DNA of 64,000 bases from positions 62,001 through 126,000 of the forward strand of contig DELZ01000003.1 of assembly GCA_002354635.1 (NCBI GenBank), in the 5' to 3' direction. The DNA is from Sphingomonadales bacterium UBA2683 (GTDB taxonomy: Bacteria; Pseudomonadota; Alphaproteobacteria; Sphingomonadales; Sphingomonadaceae). The stretch's first letter is position 1. Each line of letters starts with the position of its first letter. The notes under the pieces were generated by a model. That model was not told where the DNA came from. It saw only the letters and a program-made list of their open reading frames with translations, and ran no database searches. The position numbers and the translations under genes are program-made. Positions 34,961 to 43,837 of the stretch are shown here, piece after piece.

Positions 34961-35358
34961 TGTTGGAACACTTCACTATCGAAATCACCGCCCAACCATC
35001 CGACATCGACGAACTGGGCCATGTCAACAACGCGGTCTGGGTCCGCTGGATACAGGACATGGCCACGGCGCACTGGCAGGCGGTCGCGCCGCAGGATGCG
35101 ATCGATCGCTATATCTGGGTCGTTACCCGGCACGAGATTGACTATCTCGGCAATGTCGGGGTCGGCGAGACAGTGACCGGCCACACCTGGATTTCGGAAC
35201 CGCCCAAGGGCGCGCGTTTCTGGCGCAATGTCCGTTTCACCGGACCCGACGGCAAGATCAAGGTCACCGCAAAAACCAACTGGGCGATTATCGAGCGCGC
35301 AAGCGGACGCCCGGTACGCGTTCCCCGCGATCTGGCGGACCTTTTCCTGACGGGTTAA
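34960..35358 (+). CDS. Thioesterase, 4-hydroxybenzoyl-CoA thioesterase-like
   Basis: A 132-residue hotdog-fold protein. The catalytic segment QPSDIDELGHVNNAVWVRWIQDMATAHW carries Asp in the DIDELGHVNN motif typical of the FadM/4HBT group. DYLGNVGVGETVTGHTWI follows. It cleaves acyl- or aryl-CoA thioesters in the cytoplasm. Its 3' end overlaps the end of the convergent Mic60-like gene by a few bases (35355-35358). Confidence 0.87.
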   Translation: MLEHFTIEITAQPSDIDELGHVNNAVWVRWIQDMATAHWQAVAPQDAIDRYIWVVTRHEIDYLGNVGVGETVTGHTWISEPPKGARFWRNVRFTGPDGKIKVTAKTNWAIIERASGRPVRVPRDLADLFLTG

Positions 35359-36323
35359 GGCGCCGGAATGGCGGTGGAGGGGGCCAGCGGCGAAGGCTGG
35401 TCCACCTTGTTTCCTTCGGCAGTACGCAATTGTTGCGGCTCGAGGATCGCTGCGGTTTCGATCACGTCCAGCGCCCGTCGCGCTTCGTTATAGCGCCGCG
35501 CCTTTTCCATCCATTGCAAGGCATCTTCATCTTTTTCTATGCCAGACAACTTCTCGACCTCGGCAATGGCAGCATCGACATTGCCGGTTTCAACATAGCG
35601 CTTCGCCCTGATCAGACGCTGATGCGGTGCCGGGGACGGCGTGCCCGGACGGCGGATGACGAACAACTCGGTCAGTTCCCGCTTGAAGTCTGACCAGAAA
35701 CCCTGGCCGCTCGATCCGGTCACCAGCGCCGGCCCGAGTTCGTCCAGGCCCGCTGACAGTTCTTCCAGCGTAACCGGCTGACGGGAGGCATTGATGATCG
35801 TCGTCACCGCTTTGGGCTGCGCGTCGCCAAACCGAAGGCGCAACTGGGGATCGATATAGCCAAGGGGCGAACCACGATCCAGCGCACGACGCGCGGCAAA
35901 AGCAATCAGCAGACCCTCGGCACGGGCGGCATTGCCCGAAGCGGCCTGTGCCTGGACATTGATCCGCGACAATCGGTCTTCCAGATCGGCAACACGCACC
36001 GCCAGCGCGCGTTCCAGATCGGGTGACAGGGTTGCAGCCGAGGCCACATCAGAGGACTGTGTGGCTGGTGGCAGAACGCTACCGTCGGCATCGATCCGGT
36101 TGGCAAGGGCGGTCGCCGGGTCGGGCTTTGCCTTCGTGCTGTCCCTATTGGCAACCACCGTGGCCGCCGTGTCCGGAGCGCTGTCGAATGGATTGTAACG
36201 GGACAATATCCATCCGGTCAGGATTACCCCGCCGACGAAAGCCACAATCATCAATATCAGAACATTGCGCGTCAGATTGCTTTTGCCCGTCGATGGCGAA
36301 AGCCTCTCATAGTCTCGGCTCAT
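35355..36323 (-). CDS. Mic60/mitofilin-like inner-membrane protein
   Basis: 322 residues from ATG 36323. A short cytoplasmic N-terminus precedes one transmembrane segment (VLILMIVAFVGGVILTGWIL, about 19-38), a low-complexity linker, a helical coiled-coil (RVADLEDRLSRINVQAQAASGNAARAEGLL) and a C-terminal helical region with WMEKARRYNEARRALDVIETAAIL. This layout and its place directly after hemC-hemD match the alphaproteobacterial homologue of mitochondrial Mic60, linked to bending of intracytoplasmic membranes. The assignment rests mainly on synteny and architecture. It begins 45 bp after hemD. Confidence 0.7.
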   Translation of the reverse strand: MSRDYERLSPSTGKSNLTRNVLILMIVAFVGGVILTGWILSRYNPFDSAPDTAATVVANRDSTKAKPDPATALANRIDADGSVLPPATQSSDVASAATLSPDLERALAVRVADLEDRLSRINVQAQAASGNAARAEGLLIAFAARRALDRGSPLGYIDPQLRLRFGDAQPKAVTTIINASRQPVTLEELSAGLDELGPALVTGSSGQGFWSDFKRELTELFVIRRPGTPSPAPHQRLIRAKRYVETGNVDAAIAEVEKLSGIEKDEDALQWMEKARRYNEARRALDVIETAAILEPQQLRTAEGNKVDQPSPLAPSTAIPAP

Positions 36324-36368
36324 TCCGGTTTCCTTTCCCGGCCCGGCCAGATGGCGAACCAAATATTC

Positions 36369-37055
36369 TCATTCACTCTGGCATAGTCCGGTCGCCAGAG
36401 ACAGTAAAGCGTCGTCATCCGGACGGCACGCTGTATGCACGCTTCGCCATCCCTGTCCCGCCGCTTCTGCCACTTTGGCAGAAAAGGCCACAGCATGATG
36501 CCGATCCCGTCTGATGTGCAGGCGATCCAACTCTGCCGCCAGATGCCTTGCTGCCCGCGCCGAGTGGAGCAGCACGACGGTTTCTGCCCGCAGACAGGCT
36601 AAAGCCTTTTTCCCCAGCGCGATCGCTCTCGATCGGTAGACGGGGACAATATGCAGTTGCCGTTCCCCCGCATCAAGCGCGCCATGCTGTTCGCCGGCCA
36701 GCCACAAAATGCTGCGATGTCGGCCCGCAGGTTGCACATCCAGCAGGGTCTGAGCCCCGGATGCGCCGGTTTGAGCTATATGGAATCCGGCATTGACCGC
36801 GGCCGCAGCGGTTGCTTCGCCCACCGCCAGAACGGGAAGAGGGTGATAGGACTCGAGCTGCGTCCCGCCATAAGCCACGGCATTGGCACTGGTCAGCAGC
36901 AGGGCATCAAAGTCCTGCACCGCCGGACCGGACCATGTCATCGGCTCCACACTAAACAGCGGATCCACAACCGTCTGCAGCCCTAGTTCTTGCGCCCGCC
37001 GTTCGGTCTGCCGCGCGCCGTCCATCGGCCGCAGGATCAGCACCGGCAAGGTCAT
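36369..37055 (-). CDS. hemD: Uroporphyrinogen-III synthase
   Basis: 228 residues; it closes the linear hydroxymethylbilane into uroporphyrinogen III with inversion of ring D. ATG 37055 overlaps the hemC stop by ATGA. Sequence conservation in HemD is always low; visible are ILRPMDGARQTERRAQELG at the start, DALLLTSANAVAYGG and PVLAVGEATAAAAVNAGF. The identity is secured by direct linkage to hemC. A longer frame upstream overlaps hemC and is not the true start. Confidence 0.87.
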   Translation of the reverse strand: MTLPVLILRPMDGARQTERRAQELGLQTVVDPLFSVEPMTWSGPAVQDFDALLLTSANAVAYGGTQLESYHPLPVLAVGEATAAAAVNAGFHIAQTGASGAQTLLDVQPAGRHRSILWLAGEQHGALDAGERQLHIVPVYRSRAIALGKKALACLRAETVVLLHSARAARHLAAELDRLHIRRDRHHAVAFSAKVAEAAGQGWRSVHTACRPDDDALLSLATGLCQSE

Positions 37056-38005
37056 CGTCCAAATACGGCATTCAGCGCGGTGCTGGCTTTGCCCAGTAGC
37101 TTGTCCGCCAATATGGCAGGGGCGGAAACATCGCCAATATCGAAAGTCGAGCTGCCCTCGACGCATTCCGAACCGTCGGGCAACAGAATTTCCGCGCGCA
37201 GATGCGCCGTCGCCCCGTCGATCGTTGCCAGCGCGGCGACCGGGCTATGACAATCGGCGGTCAACTGTTTCAGAAACTGGCGTTCGGCAATCACCGCACG
37301 AAAGGTTCCCGACGATGATATTGCGCGGACCAGCTGCCGGACATGATGGTCCGCGGACCGCACTTCAATCCCGATCGCGCCTTGCGCCGGCGCAGGAAGC
37401 ATGATTTCATCGGATATCTCGATTCCAACATCCGCCATGTCGAGGCGGTCCAGGCCGGCGGCGGCGAGAAGCGTAGCGTCATACTCGCCGTCTTCAATTT
37501 TCTGCAACCTCGTCTGCACATTGCCGCGGATCAGCCGGATATCCAAATCATTCCTTTGCCGAAGCAGCTGCGCCTTGCGACGCGGCGAGGCGGTACCAAC
37601 AATGGCGCCCTTGGCCAGGGCTTCAATCGATTCCGCTCCGATCAGCCGGTCGTGGACATCGGCCCGCTCCAGCATCGCGGCGAGAATGAAGTGCTCGGGC
37701 CGCAGGGTTTCAACATCCTTCATGCTGTGGACCGCGCAGTCGATATCGCCATTGCCCAGTGCGTGGTCCAGTTCCTTGGTCCACAGGGCCTTTCCCCCAA
37801 CTTCCGCAAGCGAACGATCGAGTATCTTGTCGCCGCTGGCTACCATCGGCACCAGTTCCACCTGCTCGGGTCGCCAGCCATGGGTGGAAAGCAGCGCATT
37901 GGCAGTCATCCGCGCCTGCGCCTGCGCCAGCGGTGACTGACGTGTACCGATACGCAAAGGACGGTCCAGTCCGGCGAGAATCTCTTTTTTGCTGCCTTCG
38001 CTCAT
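37052..38005 (-). CDS. hemC: Hydroxymethylbilane synthase (porphobilinogen deaminase)
   Basis: 317 residues; it polymerises four porphobilinogens in haem synthesis. Motifs: RIGTRQSPLAQAQA (18-31), FWTKELDHAL-like LWTKELDHAL, DCAVHSMKDVE, GTASPRRKAQL and RLIRGNVQTRLQK for cofactor and substrate binding, AAAGLDRLDM, LPAPAQGAIGIE, and the dipyrromethane-attachment Cys in LTADCHSPVAA. First gene of hemC-hemD-Mic60, divergent from tsaD with only about 44 bp between the starts, as in many alphaproteobacteria. Confidence 0.96.
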   Translation of the reverse strand: MSEGSKKEILAGLDRPLRIGTRQSPLAQAQARMTANALLSTHGWRPEQVELVPMVASGDKILDRSLAEVGGKALWTKELDHALGNGDIDCAVHSMKDVETLRPEHFILAAMLERADVHDRLIGAESIEALAKGAIVGTASPRRKAQLLRQRNDLDIRLIRGNVQTRLQKIEDGEYDATLLAAAGLDRLDMADVGIEISDEIMLPAPAQGAIGIEVRSADHHVRQLVRAISSSGTFRAVIAERQFLKQLTADCHSPVAALATIDGATAHLRAEILLPDGSECVEGSSTFDIGDVSAPAILADKLLGKASTALNAVFGR

Positions 38006-38049
38006 GATAGCGCTTGTCCTAATGGCTTGAGCGCCTAAGTAAAAGCGTC

Positions 38050-39084
38050 ATGAGCCTGATTTTGGGAATTGAATCCAGCTGCGACGAAACGGCGGCAGCG
38101 CTAGTCACGTCCGATCGGGAGATTCTGGCGCATAAACTGGCGGGCCAGGAAGCCGAACATGCCCCCTATGGCGGCGTCGTTCCGGAAATAGCCGCCCGCG
38201 CCCACGCCGAGATTCTGACGCCGCTGATCGAAGCGGCCCTCGCCGAAGCCGGCAAATCGCTGGATGAAGTCGATGCGATCGCCGCCACCGCCGGCCCCGG
38301 CCTGATCGGCGGCGTGATGGTCGGACTGGTCACCGGCAAGGCGCTGGCGATGGCTGCCGGCAAGCCGCTGGTCGCGGTCAATCATCTCGAAGGCCACGCG
38401 CTTTCCCCGCGTCTCGTGAATGCCGATCTCGCCTTTCCCTACCTGCTGATGCTGGTCTCCGGTGGCCATTGCCAGATCCTGCGGGTCGAGGGTGTCGGCC
38501 AATATCGGCGGCTGGCCACTACCATCGACGATGCGGCCGGAGAGGCGTTCGACAAGACCGCGAAAATATTGGGTCTCGGCTATCCGGGAGGCCCGAGGGT
38601 CGAAGCCTTCGCCCGCCAGGGTGATCCGTCTGCCGTTCCCCTGCCCCGCCCGCTGATCCGGTCCGCCGAACCGCATTTTTCCTTCGCCGGACTGAAAAGC
38701 GCCGTGGTGCGCGCCCAGCAAAGCGGTACCCATAAACCCGAAGATATCGCGGCGTCGTTCCAGCAGGCCGTGGTCGACTGTCTGCGCGACCGGCTGGAAA
38801 AGGCCATAGCGGAACAGGCAAGCTGCACGCATCTCGTCGTTGCAGGCGGAGTCGCGGCCAATGGTCCGATCCGCGCGATGCTGGAACAGGTCGCAGAACA
38901 GAATGCCATGGCCTTTACCGCACCGCCGCAATGGTTGTGCACCGATAATGCGGCGATGATCGCCTGGGCGGGTGCCGAACGTTTCGCCGCCGGCCTGACC
39001 GATCCGCTGGATTTCGTTGCCCGGCCCCGCTGGCCGCTTGACCCGACGGCGGACAAGGCGCGCGGCGCGGGAGTGAAGGCATGA
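38050..39084 (+). CDS. tsaD: tRNA N6-adenosine threonylcarbamoyltransferase
   Basis: 344 residues; it transfers the threonylcarbamoyl group to A37 of ANN-decoding tRNAs. The N-terminus LILGIESSCDETAAALV is diagnostic. Metal-binding His112 and His116 lie in VNHLEGHALSP, and the late Asp in CTDNAAMIAWAG. GLGYPGGP and HFSFAGLKSAV complete the family pattern. It overlaps gpsA by ATGA. Confidence 0.97.
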   Translation: MSLILGIESSCDETAAALVTSDREILAHKLAGQEAEHAPYGGVVPEIAARAHAEILTPLIEAALAEAGKSLDEVDAIAATAGPGLIGGVMVGLVTGKALAMAAGKPLVAVNHLEGHALSPRLVNADLAFPYLLMLVSGGHCQILRVEGVGQYRRLATTIDDAAGEAFDKTAKILGLGYPGGPRVEAFARQGDPSAVPLPRPLIRSAEPHFSFAGLKSAVVRAQQSGTHKPEDIAASFQQAVVDCLRDRLEKAIAEQASCTHLVVAGGVAANGPIRAMLEQVAEQNAMAFTAPPQWLCTDNAAMIAWAGAERFAAGLTDPLDFVARPRWPLDPTADKARGAGVKA

Positions 39085-40076
39085 GCGAAACGAACAGAAA
39101 AATCGGCGTAATCGGCGCGGGTGCCTGGGGTACCGCCCTGGCGCAGGTGCTTTCCGAGGGGGAACAGCAATTGCTGCTGTGGGCCCGCGAACCCGAAACG
39201 GTCGCCCAGATCAATCGTAACCGCGAAAACCGGTCCTTTCTCGCGGGCCACCGGCTCCGCGACAATATCCTCGCAACGCAGGACTGGGACGCGATGGCGG
39301 CTTGCGATGCGCTGTTGCTGGTCACACCGGCGCAACATTTGCGCGCGACTCTTCAGACGCTGCCTCGCAGCGACGCCATCCTGATATTATGCTGCAAGGG
39401 TATCGAGGCGGAAAGCCGGATGCTGATGAGCGAGGTCGCCGCGGAATTGCGGCCTGACAATCCGCTGGCGGTCTTGTCCGGTCCAACCTTTGCCCATGAA
39501 GTGGCGCAAGGCCTGCCCACCGCCCTGACCCTGGCCTGCGAAAGTGAGGACCTGTGGGACCGGCTCAACCCGCTGATCGCGAAAACGGGCTTCCGACCTT
39601 ACTATTCGGACGATGTGGTCGGCGCCGAAATTGGCGGTGCGGTCAAGAATGTGCTGGCGATCGGCTGCGGCGTGGTTGACGGGGCCGGTCTCGGGCAAAA
39701 TGCCCGGGCCTCGCTGATCAGCCGCGGTTTTGCCGAAATGCTGCGCTATGGCGAGGCGCGCGGAGCGAGCGCGGAAACCCTGTCCGGCCTTTGCGGGCTC
39801 GGCGACCTGGTGCTGACCTGCTCCTCCACCAGCTCGCGCAACTTCTCGCTCGGACGGGGACTGGGAGAAGGCCGGTCAGCCGAATCGCTCCTGTCCGACC
39901 GCGCGACGGTAGCCGAAGGCGCTTCTACCGCACCCGTGCTCCAGCAGGATGCCAAAGCGCGGCGGATTGACATGCCGATCGTCGATGCCGTTTGCGCCTT
40001 GCTGGACGGCCAGGCCGATGTTCAGACTGTGGTCACCCGGCTCATGAAAAGGCCACTGGTTTCCGAACGCCGCTAG
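39081..40076 (+). CDS. gpsA: NAD(P)H-dependent glycerol-3-phosphate dehydrogenase
   Basis: 331 residues; it makes sn-glycerol 3-phosphate for phospholipids. Rossmann motif GVIGAGAWGTALAQVL at the N-terminus, CCKGIE, LSGPTFAHEVAQGLPTA, the catalytic Lys in IGGAVKNVLAIGCGVVDG, and NARASLISRGFAEM. Coupled to tsaD by a four-base overlap, the common alphaproteobacterial order. Confidence 0.96.
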   Translation: MSETNRKIGVIGAGAWGTALAQVLSEGEQQLLLWAREPETVAQINRNRENRSFLAGHRLRDNILATQDWDAMAACDALLLVTPAQHLRATLQTLPRSDAILILCCKGIEAESRMLMSEVAAELRPDNPLAVLSGPTFAHEVAQGLPTALTLACESEDLWDRLNPLIAKTGFRPYYSDDVVGAEIGGAVKNVLAIGCGVVDGAGLGQNARASLISRGFAEMLRYGEARGASAETLSGLCGLGDLVLTCSSTSSRNFSLGRGLGEGRSAESLLSDRATVAEGASTAPVLQQDAKARRIDMPIVDAVCALLDGQADVQTVVTRLMKRPLVSERR

Positions 40077-40152
40077 GCCAAAGGCTTGATGATGACATAT
40101 TTGCGAAATTGCTCTAGACAGTTCGCTTGGAGCGGACCAGCCGGAGAACGTT

Positions 40153-41676
40153 TTGAACAGCCCTGAACCATCAGGTACGGCTGGTGCAGCATCCCTGGAT
40201 GCCGATCCGCCCGCAGACAAGAGCAAGGAAGATATTGCAGCACTGGCCAAAGGCGGGCGCACCAATATTTTCGGCTTCCTGCTGCGGCTGGCTGCGCGGC
40301 TGCCGTTTCTGTTCATCGCCGGCCGCATTTACGGCGCCGATGCGCTGGGGCGCTTTGCCTATGCGATACTGGTCGTGGAATTTGCGGCGCAGCTTGCCAC
40401 ACTTGGCCTCAAGCGCGGCTTGGCAGCCCAACTGAGCAAGACCGAACGACCCCATGTGCACGTGGTCTGGGACGGTCTGCTGGTCAGTTTTCTGGCATCG
40501 GCGGTGGCCGCGACGATTCTCATCACCTTTCCGTTCATCATGTTCCCCAACAGTGAAATCAACGGGCTGGACCGGTTTTTGCCGCTGGTCATATTCACCA
40601 TCGTCGGAGCGGACATTGCTCTCGCCGCCCTCGCCTATCGCTACGATATCGCTGCCACCGTGCGCGCCCGGTCAATCGTCGAGCCCTGGACAATCAGCAT
40701 CGCCGCCTTTCTCTTCTCCTATTATTCGCTGCGCGATGGTCTGATTTTGTCCTATGTCGTGTCGATGCTTGCCGCTTTGGTTGCATCGCTCTGGCCCCTG
40801 TTCAAAAGCTACGGCTTGCCCTGGGGCTGGCGTCCGGAACCGGTCAAGATCGCGAAGATCGCGCGGCGCAATATGCCGCTCGCTGCCGCCGATGCCGCCG
40901 AGTGGGGTTCGCGCCGGCTGGATTTGGCAATTCTCGGCTTGTTCGCGTCTCCCGCCATTGTCGGTGTCTATTACATCGCCCAGCAGGTCGCGAGCCTGCC
41001 GCAAAAGCTCAAAACCAGCTTCGATCCTATTCTCGGCCCCGTAATCACCCGCAATCTTGCCGACGGCAATATGAAGGCAATAGCCAGCCAGGTCAGCCAG
41101 GTCGGCTACTGGATCATTGCCGCACAGATCGGCATTGCCCTGGCGCTGGCAATTCCCGGCGAAGCAGTGATGGGACTCGTTGGCCCGAATTTTGTCGGCG
41201 GAACCGGCGCTCTTGCCTTTCTGCTCGCTGCGGAGGCAGTCGCGGCAACCGCAGTGGTCAGTGAATCGGCGCTGGTCTATATCGCCCGCCACCGCAATCT
41301 GCTGATCTCGCTGTCGATGCTGCTGCTGCAGGCAGCGCTGAGCGTCGCGTTCATCCAGATCTGCATCTATCTGCAGTGGGGATCGCTCTTCCAGGCGGCA
41401 GCGGTCGCGGCAGCGTTGATGGTAGCGCTTGCCTATGCTTCGGTCGTGAAAGCCATCTTCCTGTCAAAACTGCTCGGCGCGCCGGTCAACGGGTGGCGCT
41501 GGACCCTGCTGCTCGCGATCGGCGTGGCCAACGCGGTCGGCTATCTTGCCACCCAATTGCCCGAATGGGCGGAACTGATCGTCGGCATACCGATGATACT
41601 CGGCAGCTATGCCTGGGTCATCTGGAAATGGGGTTTCGGTCCGGAAGACCGGACATTGTTCAAAATGAAAAGCTGA
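40153..41676 (+). CDS. Polysaccharide flippase (Wzx/MATE-like membrane protein)
   Basis: A 507-residue polytopic inner-membrane protein of the oligosaccharide-flippase superfamily, with about 12-14 hydrophobic segments. A soluble N-terminal tail of about 30 residues is followed by NIFGFLLRLAARLPFLFIAGRIYGADALGRFAYAILVVEF, the usual first two helices. It probably moves lipid-linked glycan units to the periplasmic face. Start is a TTG at 40153, with GGAG seven bases upstream. No glycosyltransferase is adjacent. Confidence 0.85.
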   Translation: MNSPEPSGTAGAASLDADPPADKSKEDIAALAKGGRTNIFGFLLRLAARLPFLFIAGRIYGADALGRFAYAILVVEFAAQLATLGLKRGLAAQLSKTERPHVHVVWDGLLVSFLASAVAATILITFPFIMFPNSEINGLDRFLPLVIFTIVGADIALAALAYRYDIAATVRARSIVEPWTISIAAFLFSYYSLRDGLILSYVVSMLAALVASLWPLFKSYGLPWGWRPEPVKIAKIARRNMPLAAADAAEWGSRRLDLAILGLFASPAIVGVYYIAQQVASLPQKLKTSFDPILGPVITRNLADGNMKAIASQVSQVGYWIIAAQIGIALALAIPGEAVMGLVGPNFVGGTGALAFLLAAEAVAATAVVSESALVYIARHRNLLISLSMLLLQAALSVAFIQICIYLQWGSLFQAAAVAAALMVALAYASVVKAIFLSKLLGAPVNGWRWTLLLAIGVANAVGYLATQLPEWAELIVGIPMILGSYAWVIWKWGFGPEDRTLFKMKS

Positions 41677-42675
41677 TCAGCCGAGCCGGGCTTTCACCAG
41701 TTCCTTCAGATCGGCTTCCGGCCGGGCACCGTAGTGGGAAATGACTTCCGCCGCGGCGATCGCGCCTATGGTCAGACAATCTGCCATCGAGCGCTGCTCG
41801 ACATAGCCGCTCAGGAAACCGGCGGCAAACAGGTCTCCGGCCCCGGTCGTATCGATAATATGGTCGACCGGTTCCGCAGCCACAGCGGTCGTCCTGCCAT
41901 CCCGCACCGCAATCGCGCCCTTTTCACTGCGGGTGACGACCAGAGTTTCGACCTTTGCTGCCGTCTCGGCCACTGCCGCATCAAAATCTTCGGTCTCGCC
42001 CAGCATCATGATCTCCGCTTCGTTGGCGAACAGGATATCAATCTTGCCACCATCGATCAGTTCACGAAATTCCGCCCGGTGCCGGTCCACGCAGAATGTG
42101 TCGGACAGGGTGAAGGCAACCTTGCGCTCGTGTTTTCTGGCGATATCAATACCCAGCGCCATCGCGGCCTTGGGTTCGTCCGCATCCCACAGGTAGCCCT
42201 CGAGATAGAGAATAGCGCCACTGGCAATCAGCTCGGCATCGACGGCCGCCGGGGGCAGAAATTGCGAGGCACCGAGAAAGGTGTTCATCGTCCGCTGGGC
42301 GTCGTCCGTGACAAAAATCAGGCAGCGCGCGGTCGGTGGCTCCTTGCCCAGCGGCGGAACGTCAAAATCGATTCCGGTGGCGCGGATATCATGGGCAAAA
42401 ACTTCGCCCAGCTGATCGTCAGCAACCTGCGCGATCAACGCGCACTGGCGGCCCAGTGTGGATGCCCCGGCAAGCGTATTGGCTCCGGACCCGCCACTGA
42501 TCTCCCGGGCCGGCCCCATGTCCCGATATAGTTCCTGTGCCCGGCTCGCGTCGATCAGCGCCATGCTACCCTTGACCAGTTGCTCTTCGTCAAGAAATTC
42601 GTCGCTGGCCTTTGCGATCACATCAACAATAGCATTGCCTATGGCAACAATATCATAACGGGCTTCGGTGCTCAT
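41677..42675 (-). CDS. Adenosine kinase-like PfkB sugar kinase
   Basis: A 332-residue ribokinase-fold kinase. YDIVAIGNAIVDVIAKA at the N-terminus, the substrate motif EISGGSGANTLAGASTLGRQ, and the ATP/anion-hole motif DTTGAGDLFAAGFLSGY with the catalytic Asp. This pattern fits the bacterial adenosine kinase-type PfkB group, which phosphorylates adenosine or another nucleoside. Its stop abuts the stop of the convergent flippase gene. Confidence 0.88.
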   Translation of the reverse strand: MSTEARYDIVAIGNAIVDVIAKASDEFLDEEQLVKGSMALIDASRAQELYRDMGPAREISGGSGANTLAGASTLGRQCALIAQVADDQLGEVFAHDIRATGIDFDVPPLGKEPPTARCLIFVTDDAQRTMNTFLGASQFLPPAAVDAELIASGAILYLEGYLWDADEPKAAMALGIDIARKHERKVAFTLSDTFCVDRHRAEFRELIDGGKIDILFANEAEIMMLGETEDFDAAVAETAAKVETLVVTRSEKGAIAVRDGRTTAVAAEPVDHIIDTTGAGDLFAAGFLSGYVEQRSMADCLTIGAIAAAEVISHYGARPEADLKELVKARLG

Positions 42676-42782
42676 AAAAATCCTCTTGGCGCTGTTTCAA
42701 TGATTCAGGGTGCGTTAGGGTGTTGCCCCTTTGCCATCAAGCAGAATTGACGCCGGCCCGCCAATCGTGACATGGCGTACAC

Positions 42783-43472
42783 ATGATCCAGGCCTTCACC
42801 CGTTCGCTTGCGCAGCTCACCGACCGGACCATATTGTTGATCCTGCTGAAGGTCATTCTGCTCACGATCCTGTTGTTCATCCTGTTTGGGATCGCGGCCT
42901 ATTTCGGACTGGTTTGGCTGTTCGCCTGGCTGGGCTGGACGGATGGCGGTTTTGCGGCTGCCGCCACCGCTGCCATCATCGCCATATTGACCGGGCTTCT
43001 GCTGTTCCGGATCGTCGCCATTTTTGTGCTCAACATCTTTTCGGACGATATCGTCGATGCCGTCGAAAGGCGCTATTATCCAGAAAGGGCCGAAACAGCG
43101 AAGCCACCCAGCTATGCGCTGGGCATAAAAATGGGGCTGGCGTCCACCGGTCGTGCACTCAGTTATAATATTCTCGCTGCACCGCTCTATATCGTGCTGC
43201 TGGTGACCGGTATCGGTATCCCGATCGCCTTTTTTGCGGTCAATGGCATCTTGCTCGGCCGGGATCTGCAGGACATGGTCGCCGCGCGCCATGTCACCGA
43301 TTATCGCAATCTCGAAGCGGAATGGCGCCTTCCCAAAATCCAGCGCTTTGGCCTCGGCCTGATCGCGGCATTGCTGCTGGCGGTTCCCTTTGTCAATTTC
43401 CTTGCACCGGTTTTGGGAGCCGCTATGGCTACGCATCTGGTACATGGGAAGAAGGAAGAAAAGCGACCATGA
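42783..43472 (+). CDS. EI24-domain membrane protein (CysZ-like)
   Basis: 229 residues with four long hydrophobic segments: TILLILLKVILLTILLFILFGIAAYFGLVWLFAW, the stretch around 60-82, ILAAPLYIVLLVTGIGIPIAFFAVNGILLG and the C-terminal LGLIAALLLAVPFVNFLAPVLGAAMATHLVH. EI24/CysZ proteins are inner-membrane proteins, some of them sulfate permeases; the substrate here is unknown. The stop overlaps the following lipoprotein gene by ATGA. Confidence 0.85.
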   Translation: MIQAFTRSLAQLTDRTILLILLKVILLTILLFILFGIAAYFGLVWLFAWLGWTDGGFAAAATAAIIAILTGLLLFRIVAIFVLNIFSDDIVDAVERRYYPERAETAKPPSYALGIKMGLASTGRALSYNILAAPLYIVLLVTGIGIPIAFFAVNGILLGRDLQDMVAARHVTDYRNLEAEWRLPKIQRFGLGLIAALLLAVPFVNFLAPVLGAAMATHLVHGKKEEKRP

Positions 43473-43837
43473 AAGCCAAATTTCTTATATTGTTCAGCTT
43501 GCCGGCGCTGGCTGCCTGTGCCTCGACGACGACTGCGACCCGAAGCCCTGGCCTGCCCGCCGTTTCGGGATCTCCGCTCAATTCCGTAGCGGGGCTTGAA
43601 ATGGTCATGGGCAAAACCGCCGATCAGCTGACGCGCCTGTTCGGCAATCCGCAGCTTGATATCTCCGAGCCACCGGCAAGGAAACTGCAATTCGCCAGCG
43701 GAGCGTGCATTCTGGACGCCTACCTCTATCCTCAGGAATCCGGGGGAGACCAGCGAGTCACCCATATCGACACCCGCCGCAGCGACGGTGCTGCGGTTGA
43801 CCGGGTCAGCTGTGTCAACGCCTTACGGCTCCGCTGA
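43469..43837 (+). CDS. Small lipoprotein of unknown function
   Basis: 122 residues from ATG 43469. The signal peptide MKAKFLILFSLPALAACAS ends in the lipobox LAAC, so Cys17 should be lipidated. The mature part has GLEMVMGKTADQLTRLFGNPQLD, a short BamE/SmpA-like look, and LQFASGACILDAYLYP. Function not assignable. Coupled to the EI24 gene; its end overlaps the end of the convergent queG by 15 bases. Confidence 0.78.
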   Translation: MKAKFLILFSLPALAACASTTTATRSPGLPAVSGSPLNSVAGLEMVMGKTADQLTRLFGNPQLDISEPPARKLQFASGACILDAYLYPQESGGDQRVTHIDTRRSDGAAVDRVSCVNALRLR

